From: an uncultured Acinetobacter sp.
GTDB lineage: Bacteria > Pseudomonadota > Gammaproteobacteria > Pseudomonadales > Moraxellaceae
Assembly (NCBI RefSeq): GCF_947626835.1
Contig: NZ_CANQTS010000003.1
Span: 1 to 64,000, forward strand
Length of the DNA stretch: 64,000 bases
Reading direction: 5' to 3'
This document shows positions 8,935-19,186 of this stretch, in pieces. Both the position numbers and the translations under genes were made by a program. The notes under the pieces were generated by a model. The model was not told the origin of the DNA. It saw nothing but the letters and a program-made list of their open reading frames with translations, and made no database searches. Every line of letters begins with the position of its first letter. Within the stretch, counting starts at the first letter, position 1.

Positions 8935-10091
8935 TACACGCTCTCCTTGGTTGCTTGAAGATGTTCTTTGCCACCTAAAAACGCCCGTAATGATTTAACG
9001 TACAAAGGAATTGGGAACAAGAATGAATCATGACCTTGTTCGGCATCAATATCTAAATAGCTCACCGGTTTGTTGTTACAAATTAACGCATCAACAATTT
9101 CTTGCGAACGGGCAGGGGTAAAACGCCAATCGGTGGTAAACGAGACCAACAAAAACTGACATTTTGGTTCAGCCATGGCTTTGACTAAAGATTGCTCATA
9201 TTCACGCGCAGGATCAAAGTAATCTAAGGCTTTGGTCATAATTAAATAGGTGTTGGCATCAAAATTACGGCTAAATTGCTCGCCTTGATAGCGTAAATAA
9301 CTTTCGACTTGAAATTCCACATCAAAACCATACATAAATTTGCCCGACTTTAAGTCACGACCAAATTTTTGTTTCATGGCTTCTTCAGACAAATAGGTAA
9401 TATGACCGACCATACGTGCTAAAATTAAGCCGCGTTTTGGGTAACTATCATTTTCTAAATAGCGCCCATCATAAAAGTCAGGGTCAGACAAAATCGACTG
9501 ACGTGCCACTTCGTTAAAGGCAATATTTTGTGCCGATAGTTTTGGCGCACTGGCAATAATCACGCATTTTTGCAGACGATCTGGGTAATCCACGCTCCAT
9601 TGTAGCGCCTGCATGCCACCTAAAGAGCCGCCAATAATCGCGTACCACTGAGCAATACCTAAGCGGTCAGAAAGCATGGCTTGAGTTTTCACCCAATCAC
9701 GTACTGTGACCAATGGAAAATCAGGGCCATAAGGGCGATTGTCATTTTCAGGGTTAGGTGAAATAGGCCCAGTTGAGCCATGACAGCCACCAATATTATT
9801 AAGCGCCACCACAAAGAATTTATTGGTATCAATGGCTTTATTGGGCCCAATACAAGCATCCCACCAGCCCGGCTTTTTGTCATCTTCGTGATGATAACCC
9901 GCTGCATGGTGATGCCCAGATAAGGCATGACAGATCAAAATAGCATTCGATTGATCGGCATTGAGTGTGCCATAGGTTTCGACCATTAAATCAAAACGCG
10001 GCAATACTCGACCACATTCAAGCTCTAACGGCTCGTCAAAAGAGAACTTTTGTGGAATCACAAGACCCACGGAGTCAGCTGGGAAAGACAC
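8934..10091 (-). CDS. metX: Homoserine O-acetyltransferase
   Basis: Enzyme of 385 residues that acetylates homoserine with acetyl-CoA in methionine synthesis. I choose the GTG at 10091 ([11 protein letters not shown]), preceded by AAGG about ten bases upstream. The longer frame to 10160 would include a terminator hairpin and residues foreign to the family. It is an alpha/beta-hydrolase fold with the nucleophile motif [12 protein letters not shown], a catalytic Asp region near FTTDWRF and the catalytic His in GHDSFLFP. It overlaps metW. Lies downstream of leuA on the same strand but is separated from it by a hairpin terminator. Confidence 0.94.
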   Translation of the reverse strand: MSFPADSVGLVIPQKFSFDEPLELECGRVLPRFDLMVETYGTLNADQSNAILICHALSGHHHAAGYHHEDDKKPGWWDACIGPNKAIDTNKFFVVALNNIGGCHGSTGPISPNPENDNRPYGPDFPLVTVRDWVKTQAMLSDRLGIAQWYAIIGGSLGGMQALQWSVDYPDRLQKCVIIASAPKLSAQNIAFNEVARQSILSDPDFYDGRYLENDSYPKRGLILARMVGHITYLSEEAMKQKFGRDLKSGKFMYGFDVEFQVESYLRYQGEQFSRNFDANTYLIMTKALDYFDPAREYEQSLVKAMAEPKCQFLLVSFTTDWRFTPARSQEIVDALICNNKPVSYLDIDAEQGHDSFLFPIPLYVKSLRAFLGGKEHLQATKESV

Positions 10092-10130
10092 GGGAATAAT
10101 TCGCCTTAAATCTTTGGAGTAAACATAGAA

Positions 10131-10154
10131 AAGGATACCACTGAGGGTATCCTT
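10131..10154 (-). terminator. Hairpin between leuA and metX
   Basis: A perfect nine-base-pair stem AAGGATACC/GGTATCCTT with a six-base loop is followed on the minus strand by a T-rich stretch (TTCTATGTTT). It is best read as the leuA terminator; a regulatory role in the metX leader is possible. Confidence 0.65.
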
Positions 10155-10180
10155 ATACAAAGTGCTTTGTTGTTGCGCTT

Positions 10181-11878
10181 TTAAACAGCAGCTGCAATCA
10201 CTTGGTCAGTGCTTAACACACCTTGTTCAATCAAGCGATTGGTACAAGCAATGATCGCTTCAATTGAAGAGGTTACAATGTTGTCATGTACACCTGCACC
10301 AAAGGCAGATTTACCTGTACCTTGTACTTGTAATTCCACCAATGCTAAAGCTTTGGCATCTGCACCAGCACTAATACTGCGCTCTTCGTAGTTTAAAACA
10401 TCAATTGGCAATTGAAGAGCATTTAAAATCGCAGAGATTGGACCATTGCCTTCGCCGCGAATTTGCTGGGCTTGACCATTGACCTCAATATCAAGCTCAA
10501 TCACTTGTTTGCCATTTTCATCATGCAAACGGTAGTTTTTAGCTGAATAATGCGCATCTTTAGTCGCCACATACGTCTTTTGAAACAAGTTCCAAATCTG
10601 CTGCGCGCTGACTTCAATGCCTTCGTCATCAGCAACTTGTTGCACCACTTGTGAAAATTCAATTTGCAAACGACGTGGCAAGGTTACGTTGTAATTGGCT
10701 TCTAACAAGTATGCAATACCGCCTTTACCCGATTGAGAGTTGACACGAATCACCGCATCATAGTCACGCCCTAAATCTTTTGGGTCGATTGGCAAATAAG
10801 GCATATCCCAAATTTCTTCATTCTTTTGTAACTCAAAGCCTTTTTTAATAGCATCTTGGTGTGAGCCAGAAAATGCAGTAAAGACCAAATCACCGGCATA
10901 CGGATGACGAGGGTGTACAGGTAAACCAGTACATTCCTCAACGGTGGCAATAATTTCATTGATGTTTGAGAAATCAAGATTTGGTGCAACACCTTGGGTG
11001 TACATGTTCAAGGCAATCGCAGCAACATCCACGTTACCGGTACGCTCACCATTACCAAACACACAACCTTCAACACGGTCAGCACCTGCCATAATGGCAA
11101 GTTCAGACGCTGCAATACCACAGCCACGGTCATTATGACAATGGACCGAAATAATCACGCCGTCACGACGTTGTAAATTACGGTGCATCCATTCAACTTG
11201 GTCGGCATATACGTTTGGTGTTGAAACTTCAACTGTTGCAGGTAAGTTCAAAATTACTTTATTGGTTGGAGAAGCTTCCCAAATTTCAGTCACCGCATCA
11301 CACACGTCTTTCGCCACTTCTAATTCAGTTGCAGAGAAACATTCAGGTGAATATTGGAATACAAACTCAGTTTCAGGTTGTTTTGCTGCATATTCTTTGA
11401 CTTTGGTGGCAGCATTAATGGCTAAATTTTTTGCACCAGCAATATCTACATTCAATACTTTTTGACGGAAGGTCGGTGAGTTTGAGTTATAAATATGCAC
11501 AATGGCACGTTTAGCACCTTGTAATGCTTCAAAAGTGCGTTGGATCAAATGATCACGCGCTTGTACCAACACTTCAATATACACATCATCTGGAATATGA
11601 CCTTCTTCAATTAATTTACGGGTGAAGTCAAAGTCAATTTGTGAAGCAGATGGAAAACCAATCTCAATATGTTTAAAGCCGATTTTCACCAACATTTGGA
11701 ACATTTTAAATTTCTTTTCAATGTCCATTGGCTCAAAGATCGCTTGGTTACCGTCGCGTAGGTCGGTGCTCATCCAAATTGGCGCTTTTGTAATTTCGTT
11801 ATTTGGCCATTGACGGTCAGGTAGATCAACACGTTGATACATGCGACGGTATTTTTTACTTGGATCAGCCAACATCAT
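10181..11878 (-). CDS. leuA: 2-isopropylmalate synthase
   Basis: Enzyme of about 565 residues, the long form of LeuA, which condenses acetyl-CoA with 2-oxoisovalerate in the first committed step of leucine synthesis. A TIM barrel begins with the metal/substrate motif [10 protein letters not shown] (about 37-46). [13 protein letters not shown] (His-x-His metal ligands) and FGNGERTGN follow. The C-terminal third has the LeuA dimer/allosteric domain where leucine normally binds ([29 protein letters not shown]). The first two codons are both ATG, so the start may be 11878 or 11875. It is transcribed away from the TonB receptor gene. Confidence 0.95.
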   Translation of the reverse strand: MMLADPSKKYRRMYQRVDLPDRQWPNNEITKAPIWMSTDLRDGNQAIFEPMDIEKKFKMFQMLVKIGFKHIEIGFPSASQIDFDFTRKLIEEGHIPDDVYIEVLVQARDHLIQRTFEALQGAKRAIVHIYNSNSPTFRQKVLNVDIAGAKNLAINAATKVKEYAAKQPETEFVFQYSPECFSATELEVAKDVCDAVTEIWEASPTNKVILNLPATVEVSTPNVYADQVEWMHRNLQRRDGVIISVHCHNDRGCGIAASELAIMAGADRVEGCVFGNGERTGNVDVAAIALNMYTQGVAPNLDFSNINEIIATVEECTGLPVHPRHPYAGDLVFTAFSGSHQDAIKKGFELQKNEEIWDMPYLPIDPKDLGRDYDAVIRVNSQSGKGGIAYLLEANYNVTLPRRLQIEFSQVVQQVADDEGIEVSAQQIWNLFQKTYVATKDAHYSAKNYRLHDENGKQVIELDIEVNGQAQQIRGEGNGPISAILNALQLPIDVLNYEERSISAGADAKALALVELQVQGTGKSAFGAGVHDNIVTSSIEAIIACTNRLIEQGVLSTDQVIAAAV

Positions 11879-12305
11879 GAGATAACTCCTCGTACAAGTG
11901 CCATTACGTTGCTTAAAATGTAATGAGCTTTAGTATATAGATTGTGTCTATTGGTGTTTTTACAAGCGCAAGGCTTAAAGTGCAAAATAAAATACTGAGT
12001 TGATTTTACTGGGTCACTTGCCTCTTTTATGCCTTATAAATCTATAACTTAAAGTTTAATCGAGTTAAACCGAAAAGTTTTTGCTTTTTCTATGGATTTT
12101 AGTCTTATCTTAAAAAAGATTTTCTTATATAGCATTTAAAATGGAAAATATTTTCAATATTGGGTTTAAATGATCATATATTTTCTTAAAAATCACTAAG
12201 TTTTATCTATATTTTTTACTACGATGTTTGTATAGCGAAAATTAAAACTCATAGTCTAACAGCAACACTTAAGCTTGATATCTGCAAACAGTAGGGCAAA
12301 TCAAT
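11879..12305. other. Intergenic stretch, no gene seen
   Basis: AT-rich stretch of about 430 bases between the start of leuA and the terminator of the TonB receptor gene, both read on the minus strand. It must hold the leuA promoter and leader. I see no convincing leucine-rich leader peptide, and no hairpin that I would call an attenuator. Confidence 0.5.
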
Positions 12306-12337
12306 AAAACCTTGCAGAAATTCATCTGCAAGGTTTT
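12306..12337 (-). terminator. Terminator of the TonB receptor gene
   Basis: A perfect 12-base-pair palindrome AAAACCTTGCAG/CTGCAAGGTTTT with an eight-base loop lies 40 bases after the receptor stop codon. Its ends supply A- and T-runs on both strands. Confidence 0.8.
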
Positions 12338-12377
12338 AACTAAAAGACGTCTTTGTCCGGTTAAGTCAAACGTTTAT

Positions 12378-14582
12378 TTAAAAATTAAACGTGGTACTTA
12401 ATTGAACACGACGACCTTCTTGTGTGTTGCTATAGTTGTTAAAGTATTTGTTACGTGCAGATACTGGTAGGTAGTTGTACTTATTAAAGTCTTTATCAAA
12501 GACATTATATAAAGCTAGACCAAACTCCCATTGATCATTTAGTGAATAATTAGAGCCGATATGGAATAAACCATAGGCTTTGTAATCACCTAAAGCATCT
12601 TGAATGATTTTTTTGTCGCCTGTTAATGGGGATTCACCTAAATAACGGCTTTTTTCAGAACGATATTCACCACGTGCCCATAAGCTTGCATTGTCTGCAA
12701 CTTTCCAGTTGATCGATGCATTGGCCATATGTTCAGGCGTATCATTGAGTTGTAAACCGCGACTGGTGCCTTTGGTAATTTCAGATTGAGTCCATGTATA
12801 GTTGGCAGCAAGTTTAACAGCATCTGTGACTTGCCATTGGGTGCCAAATTCAACGCCATACAATTCCACTTCTTCAGCATTGATATTGCGGCTGACTGTC
12901 CAAGCATCACCAGATTGAATCGCCCAGTTGGTGCCACGATCAATAATGTAATTATTACACTGGGTATCGCTTAAACTTGGTGCATTACTGGTTGAAGCGC
13001 CACAAGAAAATTCATCTGGACCACCAATAATTTTGTCATCAATTGTGCTGTAGAAGCCAGTTAAGTTGGCTTTAAAACCATTAAGAGCATCAAAATAAAA
13101 TCCAAGCTCTAGGTTTTCGCTGGTTTCAGGTTTTAAGTTTGGATTACCAAAACTTGGGCTTGCACCTTGACCACCCACGTTATACAAGCCATCTACAAGC
13201 TGTTCTAGACGCGGTGCTTTATAACCTTCTGCATAACCACCTTTTACAGTCCATTGGTCATTGGCATTCCAAACAAGGTAGGCACGTGGTGTGAAGAAAT
13301 CACCAAAAGTACTATGGTCGTCATAACGCGCACCTAAAGTCAGGGCTAAATTTGGCAAGATCGACCAAGTGTCTTCCACAAAAAGACCATATTGTTCAAA
13401 CGAAACATCTTTGTTGGTGCGTAGACCATCTGTAATGGTTGCATCCCAATATTGACCACCGACTACCAGTTTATGGTCATCAATGGCTTGAGTGGTAAAT
13501 TTGCTGTCTACAACCAGATCTTCGCTCTCTAATAGACGAGGTACATAATCTTTTGTGAGGCTACCATTTTCCAAAGGAAGCATACGTGCTGGCAGTAAAC
13601 GGCCTATGGTTTCGGTGGTATTGTGGGTGACACTTGAATCGACTTGACCATAAGTATTTTTCCACTCATGTACTAAAGCCCATTTTTCACGTGTGTATTC
13701 TTGTGACTCATCATAGCCACCTGCGGCGCCTAAAGTACCAAGTTGACTTTTACTGTTGTCATACCATTGTTCTGTTTGTTCATATTCTACCGAAAGTGCA
13801 TGTGCATCTGTTGGGGTATAGGTTAAGCGTGCACCCACTGTATTTAAATCTGATTTAGTTGGATTATTACCTTGTGTTAGTTCAACTTCCGCACCAGCGT
13901 TATTTTGGTAGCTGATACTGGATTGATCACGCTCGTTATAACGACCACGTAATTGAATGCCTAAGGTATCTTGAATCAAAGGTCCTGAAACATACGCATC
14001 TACTGTGCGTTGATTGCCAAAGTCTGATGACTTAGGAAGAATGCTGGCATCTAATGTGACAGAGCCAGTCCATTCATTTGAGACTTTTTTGGTAATAATG
14101 TTGACCACACCACCCATGGCATCTGAACCATATAAGGTAGAAGCAGGTCCTTTAATCACTTCAATACGCTCAATGGCAGAAATAGGCGGAATAAAGTTAT
14201 TGTTCGATTCGCCAAAGCCATTTGGGGTGATACTACCCACAGAATTTTGGCGACGTCCGTCAATTAGCACCAAGGTATAGTCTGAATCCATACCGCGCAT
14301 ACGAATATTTAAGCCACCTGTTTTACCTGCTGTAGGACTGATATCAATCCCTTCAACATCAACTAAGGCATCCGCCACTGAGTTAATGCGTTTATTTTTT
14401 AAATCTTCTTGTGTAATGACTGTGATTGAAGCAGGGGCATTTTTAATATCTTGTTCAAAACCTGCCGCCGAGACCACAATCGTAGACAGTTGATGTGGGG
14501 TGTCTGTGGTATTGGCAAAAGCAGTACCTGAAGCAATTGCTAACACGGCAAAACTAAGTGGTTTTAATGTAAATTGACGCAT
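12378..14582 (-). CDS. TonB-dependent outer-membrane siderophore receptor (catecholate type)
   Basis: Receptor of 734 residues with a signal peptide (cleaved after TAFA at about 23), a TonB-box-like segment (STIVVSA at about 33), a plug domain (about 45-160, with RGMDSDYTLVLIDGRR and GPASTLYGSDAMGGVVNIITKK) and a 22-strand barrel ending in Phe. It resembles the CirA/FepA group, which imports ferric catecholate siderophores. Two Cys in an extracellular loop (FSCGAS and DTQCNN) could form a disulfide. No siderophore genes are adjacent. A 14/19 match to the Fur box lies upstream, so iron repression is likely. The exact ligand cannot be read from the sequence. Confidence 0.9.
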   Translation of the reverse strand: MRQFTLKPLSFAVLAIASGTAFANTTDTPHQLSTIVVSAAGFEQDIKNAPASITVITQEDLKNKRINSVADALVDVEGIDISPTAGKTGGLNIRMRGMDSDYTLVLIDGRRQNSVGSITPNGFGESNNNFIPPISAIERIEVIKGPASTLYGSDAMGGVVNIITKKVSNEWTGSVTLDASILPKSSDFGNQRTVDAYVSGPLIQDTLGIQLRGRYNERDQSSISYQNNAGAEVELTQGNNPTKSDLNTVGARLTYTPTDAHALSVEYEQTEQWYDNSKSQLGTLGAAGGYDESQEYTREKWALVHEWKNTYGQVDSSVTHNTTETIGRLLPARMLPLENGSLTKDYVPRLLESEDLVVDSKFTTQAIDDHKLVVGGQYWDATITDGLRTNKDVSFEQYGLFVEDTWSILPNLALTLGARYDDHSTFGDFFTPRAYLVWNANDQWTVKGGYAEGYKAPRLEQLVDGLYNVGGQGASPSFGNPNLKPETSENLELGFYFDALNGFKANLTGFYSTIDDKIIGGPDEFSCGASTSNAPSLSDTQCNNYIIDRGTNWAIQSGDAWTVSRNINAEEVELYGVEFGTQWQVTDAVKLAANYTWTQSEITKGTSRGLQLNDTPEHMANASINWKVADNASLWARGEYRSEKSRYLGESPLTGDKKIIQDALGDYKAYGLFHIGSNYSLNDQWEFGLALYNVFDKDFNKYNYLPVSARNKYFNNYSNTQEGRRVQLSTTFNF

Positions 14583-14626
14583 AGTGAAATTCCAAATATG
14601 GACAGCCTAACAGCAGTGCTTGGAAT

Positions 14627-14645
14627 AATAATGATTAAAGTTCTC
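14627..14645 (-). promoter_or_regulatory. Probable Fur box of the TonB receptor gene
   Basis: Read on the minus strand, the 19 bases GAGAACTTTAATCATTATT match the classical Fur box GATAATGATAATCATTATC at 14 positions, with the right half nearly perfect. It lies 45 bases before the receptor start codon. Confidence 0.55.
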
Positions 14646-15031
14646 AATTACAATCTGTGCATGCAGCTAAAAAGAAATACGTCTAGGTAAATGGAGTTTA
14701 TTTAATTGATTTACATATTTTTTTCGAGTAAGAAAACCTTGCTATGATTGCCAAGCGTTGAGCTTAATACACAAGTATAGTGACTGGAATGTGCTTGTTG
14801 AGTACGTATCTTGCACTGGCATAAACAGCACAAGCTGTGTACAGCTTACTGAACTGACCTACATAGCATCATGGTATGCGTGTGAATTAGTAAAAATATA
14901 AATAGCAGTTGTAAGCTTAACTAGGTGTTCAATGCACTTGATAAAAATCTCAAGATTAAGTAACAGTCTTGACTTGAAGATAGATAAATCACCCCAATTA
15001 AAAAGAAAAATTGCCCCTGAACAATGCGGTT
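14646..15031. other. Intergenic stretch between divergent genes, no gene seen
   Basis: About 390 bases between the divergent TonB receptor gene and tig. It holds the regulatory regions of both. A short minus-strand frame at 14921-15109 overlaps the tig promoter and start and is not believed to be coding. Confidence 0.5.
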
Positions 15032-15060
15032 TTGTATATATTGAATTGTTGTCATATAAT
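15032..15060 (+). promoter_or_regulatory. Sigma-70 promoter of tig
   Basis: A perfect -10 box TATAAT at 15055-15060 lies 17 bases after TTGTAT at 15032-15037, which is a weak -35. It is 43 bases before the tig ATG. Confidence 0.6.
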
Positions 15061-15103
15061 ATGGCACTTTTTTAAAACCTTTCACTAAAATATCGAGGAA
15101 GCC

Positions 15104-16435
15104 ATGCAAGTAACTTCTGAAGCGGTTTCGGGCGTTGCCCGTCGTTTAAATGTATCTGTACCGACGAGCCGTATTAACGAGCAATTTGAAGCTCGCTTGA
15201 AACGCACTGCCAAAACTGTAAAGATCAACGGCTTCCGTCAAGGTAAAGTGCCTGTAAACGTTGTACGTCGTGAATATGGCGCGGGTATCTACCAAGAAGT
15301 CGTAAATGACATTATCCGTGACACCGTGTTTGAAGCAATTCAGCAAGAAAAAATCAATGCTGTAGGTATGCCAAACATTGAAAAAACTGAAATGAAAGAC
15401 GACGCGCTTGTATACGAAGCAACAGTTGAAGTTTACCCAGAAGTTGAGGTGAAGTTCGAAGGTTTAGCAGTTGAGCGTAAAGCTGCGACTGTAAACGACA
15501 AAGACGTTGATCAAATGATCGAAAACCTACAAAAGCAACGCGCAGGTTGGGCAGACACTAAAGGCATGGCGAAAAAAGACATGCAAGTGACGTTTGACTT
15601 TGAAGGTTCAATCGACGGCGAAAAATTTGAAGGCGGTTCTGCCGAAGACTTCAAACTTGTTTTAGGTTCAGGTCGTATGATCCCTGGCTTCGAAGACGGC
15701 ATCGTTGGTATGAAGAAAGGCGAAGAGAAAGTGATTGACGTTACTTTCCCTGAAGACTACCAAGCTGCAAACCTTGCAGGCAAAACTGCACAGTTTAAAA
15801 TTACTGTGAAACAAGTTGAAAAACAAAAGCTTCCAGAAATTGATGCAGAATTCTTAAAAGTATTTGGCGTATCTGAAGAAGAAGGCGTTGAAAAACTTAA
15901 AGCTGACGTGCGTAAAAACATGGAGCGCGAAGTAACAAACGGTCTTCGTAACCAAGTGAAAGGTGCAACTTTTGATGCACTTGTTGCGGCTAACGAAATC
16001 GAAGTTCCAGAAGCAATGTTAACGCAAGAAATTGAGCGTCAACGTCAACAAATGATCCAACAGTTCACACAACAGTTTGGTGCTCAAGGCGCGAAAGCAT
16101 TTGATTCAAGCATGCTTCCTGATGACCTTTTCAAAGAGCAAGCTGAAAAATCAGTGAAACTTGGCGTATTAGTCAGCAAAGTATTGGCTGATGCGAAAAT
16201 TGAAGTTGATCCTGCTCGTGTAGAAGCTTACATCGCTGACATGGCATCTTCTTACGAAGATCCAACTGAAGTGATTGAATACTTCAACAACGACAAACAA
16301 CAACGCGCGCAAATCGAAGCTGTTGTTTTAGAAGATCAAGTTGTAGATTACATTTTAGCTGCGGCTCAAGTGACTGAAACAACTGTAAGCTATGAAGACT
16401 TGTTAAAAGAGCAGCAAGCTCGTCAACAAGGCTAA
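15104..16435 (+). CDS. tig: Trigger factor, ribosome-bound chaperone and prolyl isomerase
   Basis: Chaperone of 443 residues with the three-domain plan of trigger factor. The ribosome-binding tail has the signature GFRQGKVP (about 43-50). The FKBP-type prolyl isomerase domain is at about 155-240 ([37 protein letters not shown]). The helical C-terminal arms follow. It meets nascent chains at the ribosome exit. Start ATG 15104 with GAGGAAG upstream. Codon use is that of a highly expressed gene. It precedes clpP-clpX, the common proteobacterial order, but has its own terminator. Confidence 0.97.
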   Translation: MQVTSEAVSGVARRLNVSVPTSRINEQFEARLKRTAKTVKINGFRQGKVPVNVVRREYGAGIYQEVVNDIIRDTVFEAIQQEKINAVGMPNIEKTEMKDDALVYEATVEVYPEVEVKFEGLAVERKAATVNDKDVDQMIENLQKQRAGWADTKGMAKKDMQVTFDFEGSIDGEKFEGGSAEDFKLVLGSGRMIPGFEDGIVGMKKGEEKVIDVTFPEDYQAANLAGKTAQFKITVKQVEKQKLPEIDAEFLKVFGVSEEEGVEKLKADVRKNMEREVTNGLRNQVKGATFDALVAANEIEVPEAMLTQEIERQRQQMIQQFTQQFGAQGAKAFDSSMLPDDLFKEQAEKSVKLGVLVSKVLADAKIEVDPARVEAYIADMASSYEDPTEVIEYFNNDKQQRAQIEAVVLEDQVVDYILAAAQVTETTVSYEDLLKEQQARQQG

Positions 16436-16453
16436 TAGCCAGATCAAGAAAAA

Positions 16454-16478
16454 AGGCGCTGATAGCGCCTTTTTTTTT
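16454..16478 (+). terminator. Terminator of tig
   Basis: The stem AGGCGCT/AGCGCCT with a three-base loop is followed by nine T residues, 18 bases after the tig stop codon. Confidence 0.92.
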
Positions 16479-16621
16479 ATATTTCGAGGCTTTGTGTTCT
16501 TCACAAAACTTATGCAAAAAACCGCAATGATTTATTTGTGAATCTTTTGCAATTTAATGAATTATCCCTCATATTGTGACTATGAGTGCAGTCACAAAAA
16601 ATTTTAGGAATAATTAAACTT

Positions 16622-17227
16622 ATGTACGTTCCAACTATTGATAACGCCTTAGTCCCAATGGTGGTAGAACAGTCATCGCGTGGTGAACGTTCTTTTGATA
16701 TTTATTCACGTTTATTGCGTGAGCGTGTCATTTTTATGACCGGTGAAGTTGAAGACAATATGGCGAACTTAATTGTGGCGCAAATGTTGTTTTTAGAAGC
16801 TGAAAACCCAGACAAAGATATTCATTTATATATCAACTCTCCGGGCGGTTCAGTGACCGCAGGTATGGCGATTTACGATACCATGCAATTTATCAAGCCT
16901 GATGTGGTGACCTATTGTATGGGTCAAGCTGCATCTATGGGTGCATTTTTACTCAATGCTGGTGCCAAGGGTAAGCGTTATTGCTTAGAAAATGCCCGTG
17001 TCATGATCCATCAACCATTGGGTGGTTTCCGTGGTCAGGCATCTGATATTGAAATTCATGCCCGTGAAATTTTATTTATTAAAGAACGCTTAAACCGTCT
17101 AATGGCGGAACACAGCGGTCAAGATTATGAAAAAGTTGCACGCGACACCGATCGTGATAACTTTATGACAGCTGAGCAAGCCAAAGAATACGGCTTAGTG
17201 GACGCAGTATTATCTAAACGTCCTTAA
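16622..17227 (+). CDS. clpP: ATP-dependent Clp protease proteolytic subunit
   Basis: Serine peptidase of 201 residues that forms the two-ring chamber of ClpXP/ClpAP. I choose the ATG at 16622 ([17 protein letters not shown]) with AGGA upstream; the frame open from 16586 is not family-like. The catalytic Ser lies in [11 protein letters not shown], His in MIHQPLGG, and the Asp follows in [10 protein letters not shown]. The N-terminal axial-loop region is present. It is followed after a 29-base gap by clpX and is probably co-transcribed with it. Confidence 0.97.
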   Translation: MYVPTIDNALVPMVVEQSSRGERSFDIYSRLLRERVIFMTGEVEDNMANLIVAQMLFLEAENPDKDIHLYINSPGGSVTAGMAIYDTMQFIKPDVVTYCMGQAASMGAFLLNAGAKGKRYCLENARVMIHQPLGGFRGQASDIEIHAREILFIKERLNRLMAEHSGQDYEKVARDTDRDNFMTAEQAKEYGLVDAVLSKRP

Positions 17228-17256
17228 GTTTTTCCCTTTTAGATATTGGAGTGAAT

Positions 17257-18564
17257 ATGTCCGAACATCCTCAAGGACAAAAGCATTGTTCATTTTGCGG
17301 TAAAACGCAGTCTGAAGTCGGGAAACTGATTGCAGGCGAGGACGCATACATCTGTAATGAATGTGTCGACGTATGCCTAGACCTCGTACAAACCAGCCAA
17401 CAAGTGGATGCTGGGGATTGGGCGGCAAAACCGTTACCAAAACCACATGAAATTCGTGCGGCGCTTGATCAATATGTGATTGGGCAAGATGTAGCCAAGA
17501 AAACTTTATCTGTTGCGGTATACAACCATTACAAGCGTTTAAAAGTGACCCATAATGGTCAAAAACGTCAAGATGGGGTAGAAATTGCCAAAAGTAATAT
17601 CTTGCTTGTGGGACCTACCGGTTCAGGTAAAACCTTACTTGCACAAACTTTAGCACGTTTGCTTGATGTACCCTTTGCCATGGCAGATGCGACCACTTTA
17701 ACCGAAGCCGGTTATGTGGGTGAAGATGTTGAAAACATTGTACAAAAGCTGTTGCAAAAAGCCGATTATGATGTAGAAAAAGCTGAAAAAGGCATTATCT
17801 ACATTGATGAAATCGACAAAATTACCCGTAAATCAGAAAATCCATCGATTACTCGCGATGTCTCTGGTGAGGGCGTACAGCAAGCCTTGTTAAAAATGAT
17901 TGAAGGCACAGTGGCTTCAATTCCACCACAAGGTGGGCGTAAACATCCACAACAAGAGTTTATTCAGGTGGATACCTCAAACATCTTGTTTATTTGTGGT
18001 GGTGCGTTCTCAGGTCTTGAGAAAATTGTACAGCAGCGTCAAGAAAAAGGTGGCATTGGCTTTACTGCAGAAGTGCGTAAAAAAGATGAAACCAAAAAGC
18101 TATCTGATTTGTTCCGTCAAGTTGAAGCAACTGACTTGGTGAAATTTGGTCTTATTCCAGAGTTCATTGGTCGTTTGCCAGTCATTGCAACCTTAGATGA
18201 ATTAGATTTAGATGCTTTATTGCAAATTTTGACTGAGCCTAAAAATGCGTTGACCCGTCAATACGAATATTTATTCGAGATGGAAGATGTCGATTTAGTC
18301 TTTGATGAAGATGCGTTACGTGCAGTGGCGAAAAAAGCCTTAGAGCGTAATACAGGTGCTCGTGGTTTACGTTCTATTTTAGAAAACGTACTGCTTGAAA
18401 CCATGTATGACTTACCAAGCCAAGAAGGTGTAGGTACAGTGGTGGTGACGGCGGCTGTCATTAATGAAGGTGCGAAACCTGAGTTTAAAGCAGAGCGTCA
18501 AGCCAAAGCAGATGTTGTTGAAGAAGCAAAAACTGATCTTAAATTGGTCAATAAAACAGCTTAA
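17257..18564 (+). CDS. clpX: ClpX AAA+ unfoldase, ATP-binding subunit of ClpXP
   Basis: Unfoldase of 435 residues that recognises tagged substrates and feeds them to ClpP. ATG 17257 has TTGGAG at the right distance; the GTG at 17251 is a less likely start. The N-terminal zinc-binding domain has CSFC and CNEC. Walker A is GPTGSGKT, the GYVGEDVE pore loop follows, Walker B is IIYIDEIDK, and the sensor-2 region is TGARGLRS. Length is normal. Together with clpP it forms an operon that ends at the hairpin at 18581. Confidence 0.97.
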   Translation: MSEHPQGQKHCSFCGKTQSEVGKLIAGEDAYICNECVDVCLDLVQTSQQVDAGDWAAKPLPKPHEIRAALDQYVIGQDVAKKTLSVAVYNHYKRLKVTHNGQKRQDGVEIAKSNILLVGPTGSGKTLLAQTLARLLDVPFAMADATTLTEAGYVGEDVENIVQKLLQKADYDVEKAEKGIIYIDEIDKITRKSENPSITRDVSGEGVQQALLKMIEGTVASIPPQGGRKHPQQEFIQVDTSNILFICGGAFSGLEKIVQQRQEKGGIGFTAEVRKKDETKKLSDLFRQVEATDLVKFGLIPEFIGRLPVIATLDELDLDALLQILTEPKNALTRQYEYLFEMEDVDLVFDEDALRAVAKKALERNTGARGLRSILENVLLETMYDLPSQEGVGTVVVTAAVINEGAKPEFKAERQAKADVVEEAKTDLKLVNKTA

Positions 18565-18574
18565 TTCAACAATT

Positions 18575-18605
18575 AAAAAAACGTGCCATTTGGCACGTTT
18601 TTTTT
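18575..18605. terminator. Bidirectional terminator between clpX and the DUF2059 gene
   Basis: The stem ACGTGCCA/TGGCACGT is flanked by A7 on the left and T8 on the right. It serves the two converging genes. Confidence 0.88.
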
Positions 18606-18608
18606 GGG

Positions 18609-19124
18609 CTATTTTTTCTCAAGTTGCTTTAGCTGTTGTTCAATTGGTGCAAAGTCTTGTCCAGCTTGCTTGAGTAATTCAGCTAAACGCTGATTAGTGA
18701 TTTGACTCATACGTAGTGCCAATGCAGGACTTTTCTTTAAAATAGATTGTCCAACTTCACTTTCATAAAACTTAATTTGGGCTTGAATTTCTTGAGCGCT
18801 AAAGGTGTCTTGATAAGCTTGAATATACAATGGTTTTAAAGTTGACCATGACATACTGTGAAGACTGGTTTGATACATTTGTTCGGCAAGTTGGCGAGCT
18901 ACAGCTTGTTCTTGTGAGTTAAGCTGTGATTTTTGCAAACGATATTGAATGGCAATCTCTGCTTGTTGTTGTAACTGAGGTTTAAGCTGTAGCAAGGTTT
19001 GTGCCGCTAATGATTCTACTTGTGTCACGGTAAATAGTTTTTCAACTTGTTGTGGCGTTGCAGATGCAGCAAAAGTGACATGGCTGCTCAACAGCAGGGC
19101 AAAGGTTAGAATAATTTTCTTCAT
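18609..19124 (-). CDS. Exported DUF2059-type protein
   Basis: Protein of 171 residues from the ATG at 19124 (MKKIILTFALLLSSHVTFA, a good signal peptide); upstream ATGs in frame would put 11 residues before the signal. The body is almost all helix and rich in Gln. The C-terminal region with IQAYQDTFSAQEIQAQIKFYESEVGQSILKK is the DUF2059 pattern. Function is unknown for the family; a periplasmic location is inferred. It follows the fumarase gene but a terminator lies between. Confidence 0.8.
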   Translation of the reverse strand: MKKIILTFALLLSSHVTFAASATPQQVEKLFTVTQVESLAAQTLLQLKPQLQQQAEIAIQYRLQKSQLNSQEQAVARQLAEQMYQTSLHSMSWSTLKPLYIQAYQDTFSAQEIQAQIKFYESEVGQSILKKSPALALRMSQITNQRLAELLKQAGQDFAPIEQQLKQLEKK

Positions 19125-19139
19125 ATGCATCATATTTAA

Positions 19140-19168
19140 ATAAAAAAGCACCCTCACTATAGGGTACT
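19140..19168 (-). terminator. Terminator of the fumarase gene
   Basis: On the minus strand AGTACCCT/AGGGTGCT (one G-U pair) with a six-base loop is followed by six T residues. It lies about 20 bases after the fumarase stop codon. Confidence 0.85.
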
Positions 19169-19186
19169 TTTTATTATTTTGGCAAA

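Noticed and set aside
14921..15109. Minus-strand frame of 62 codons upstream of tig
   Set aside because: It covers the tig promoter and start codon and has no ribosome site or recognisable protein features.
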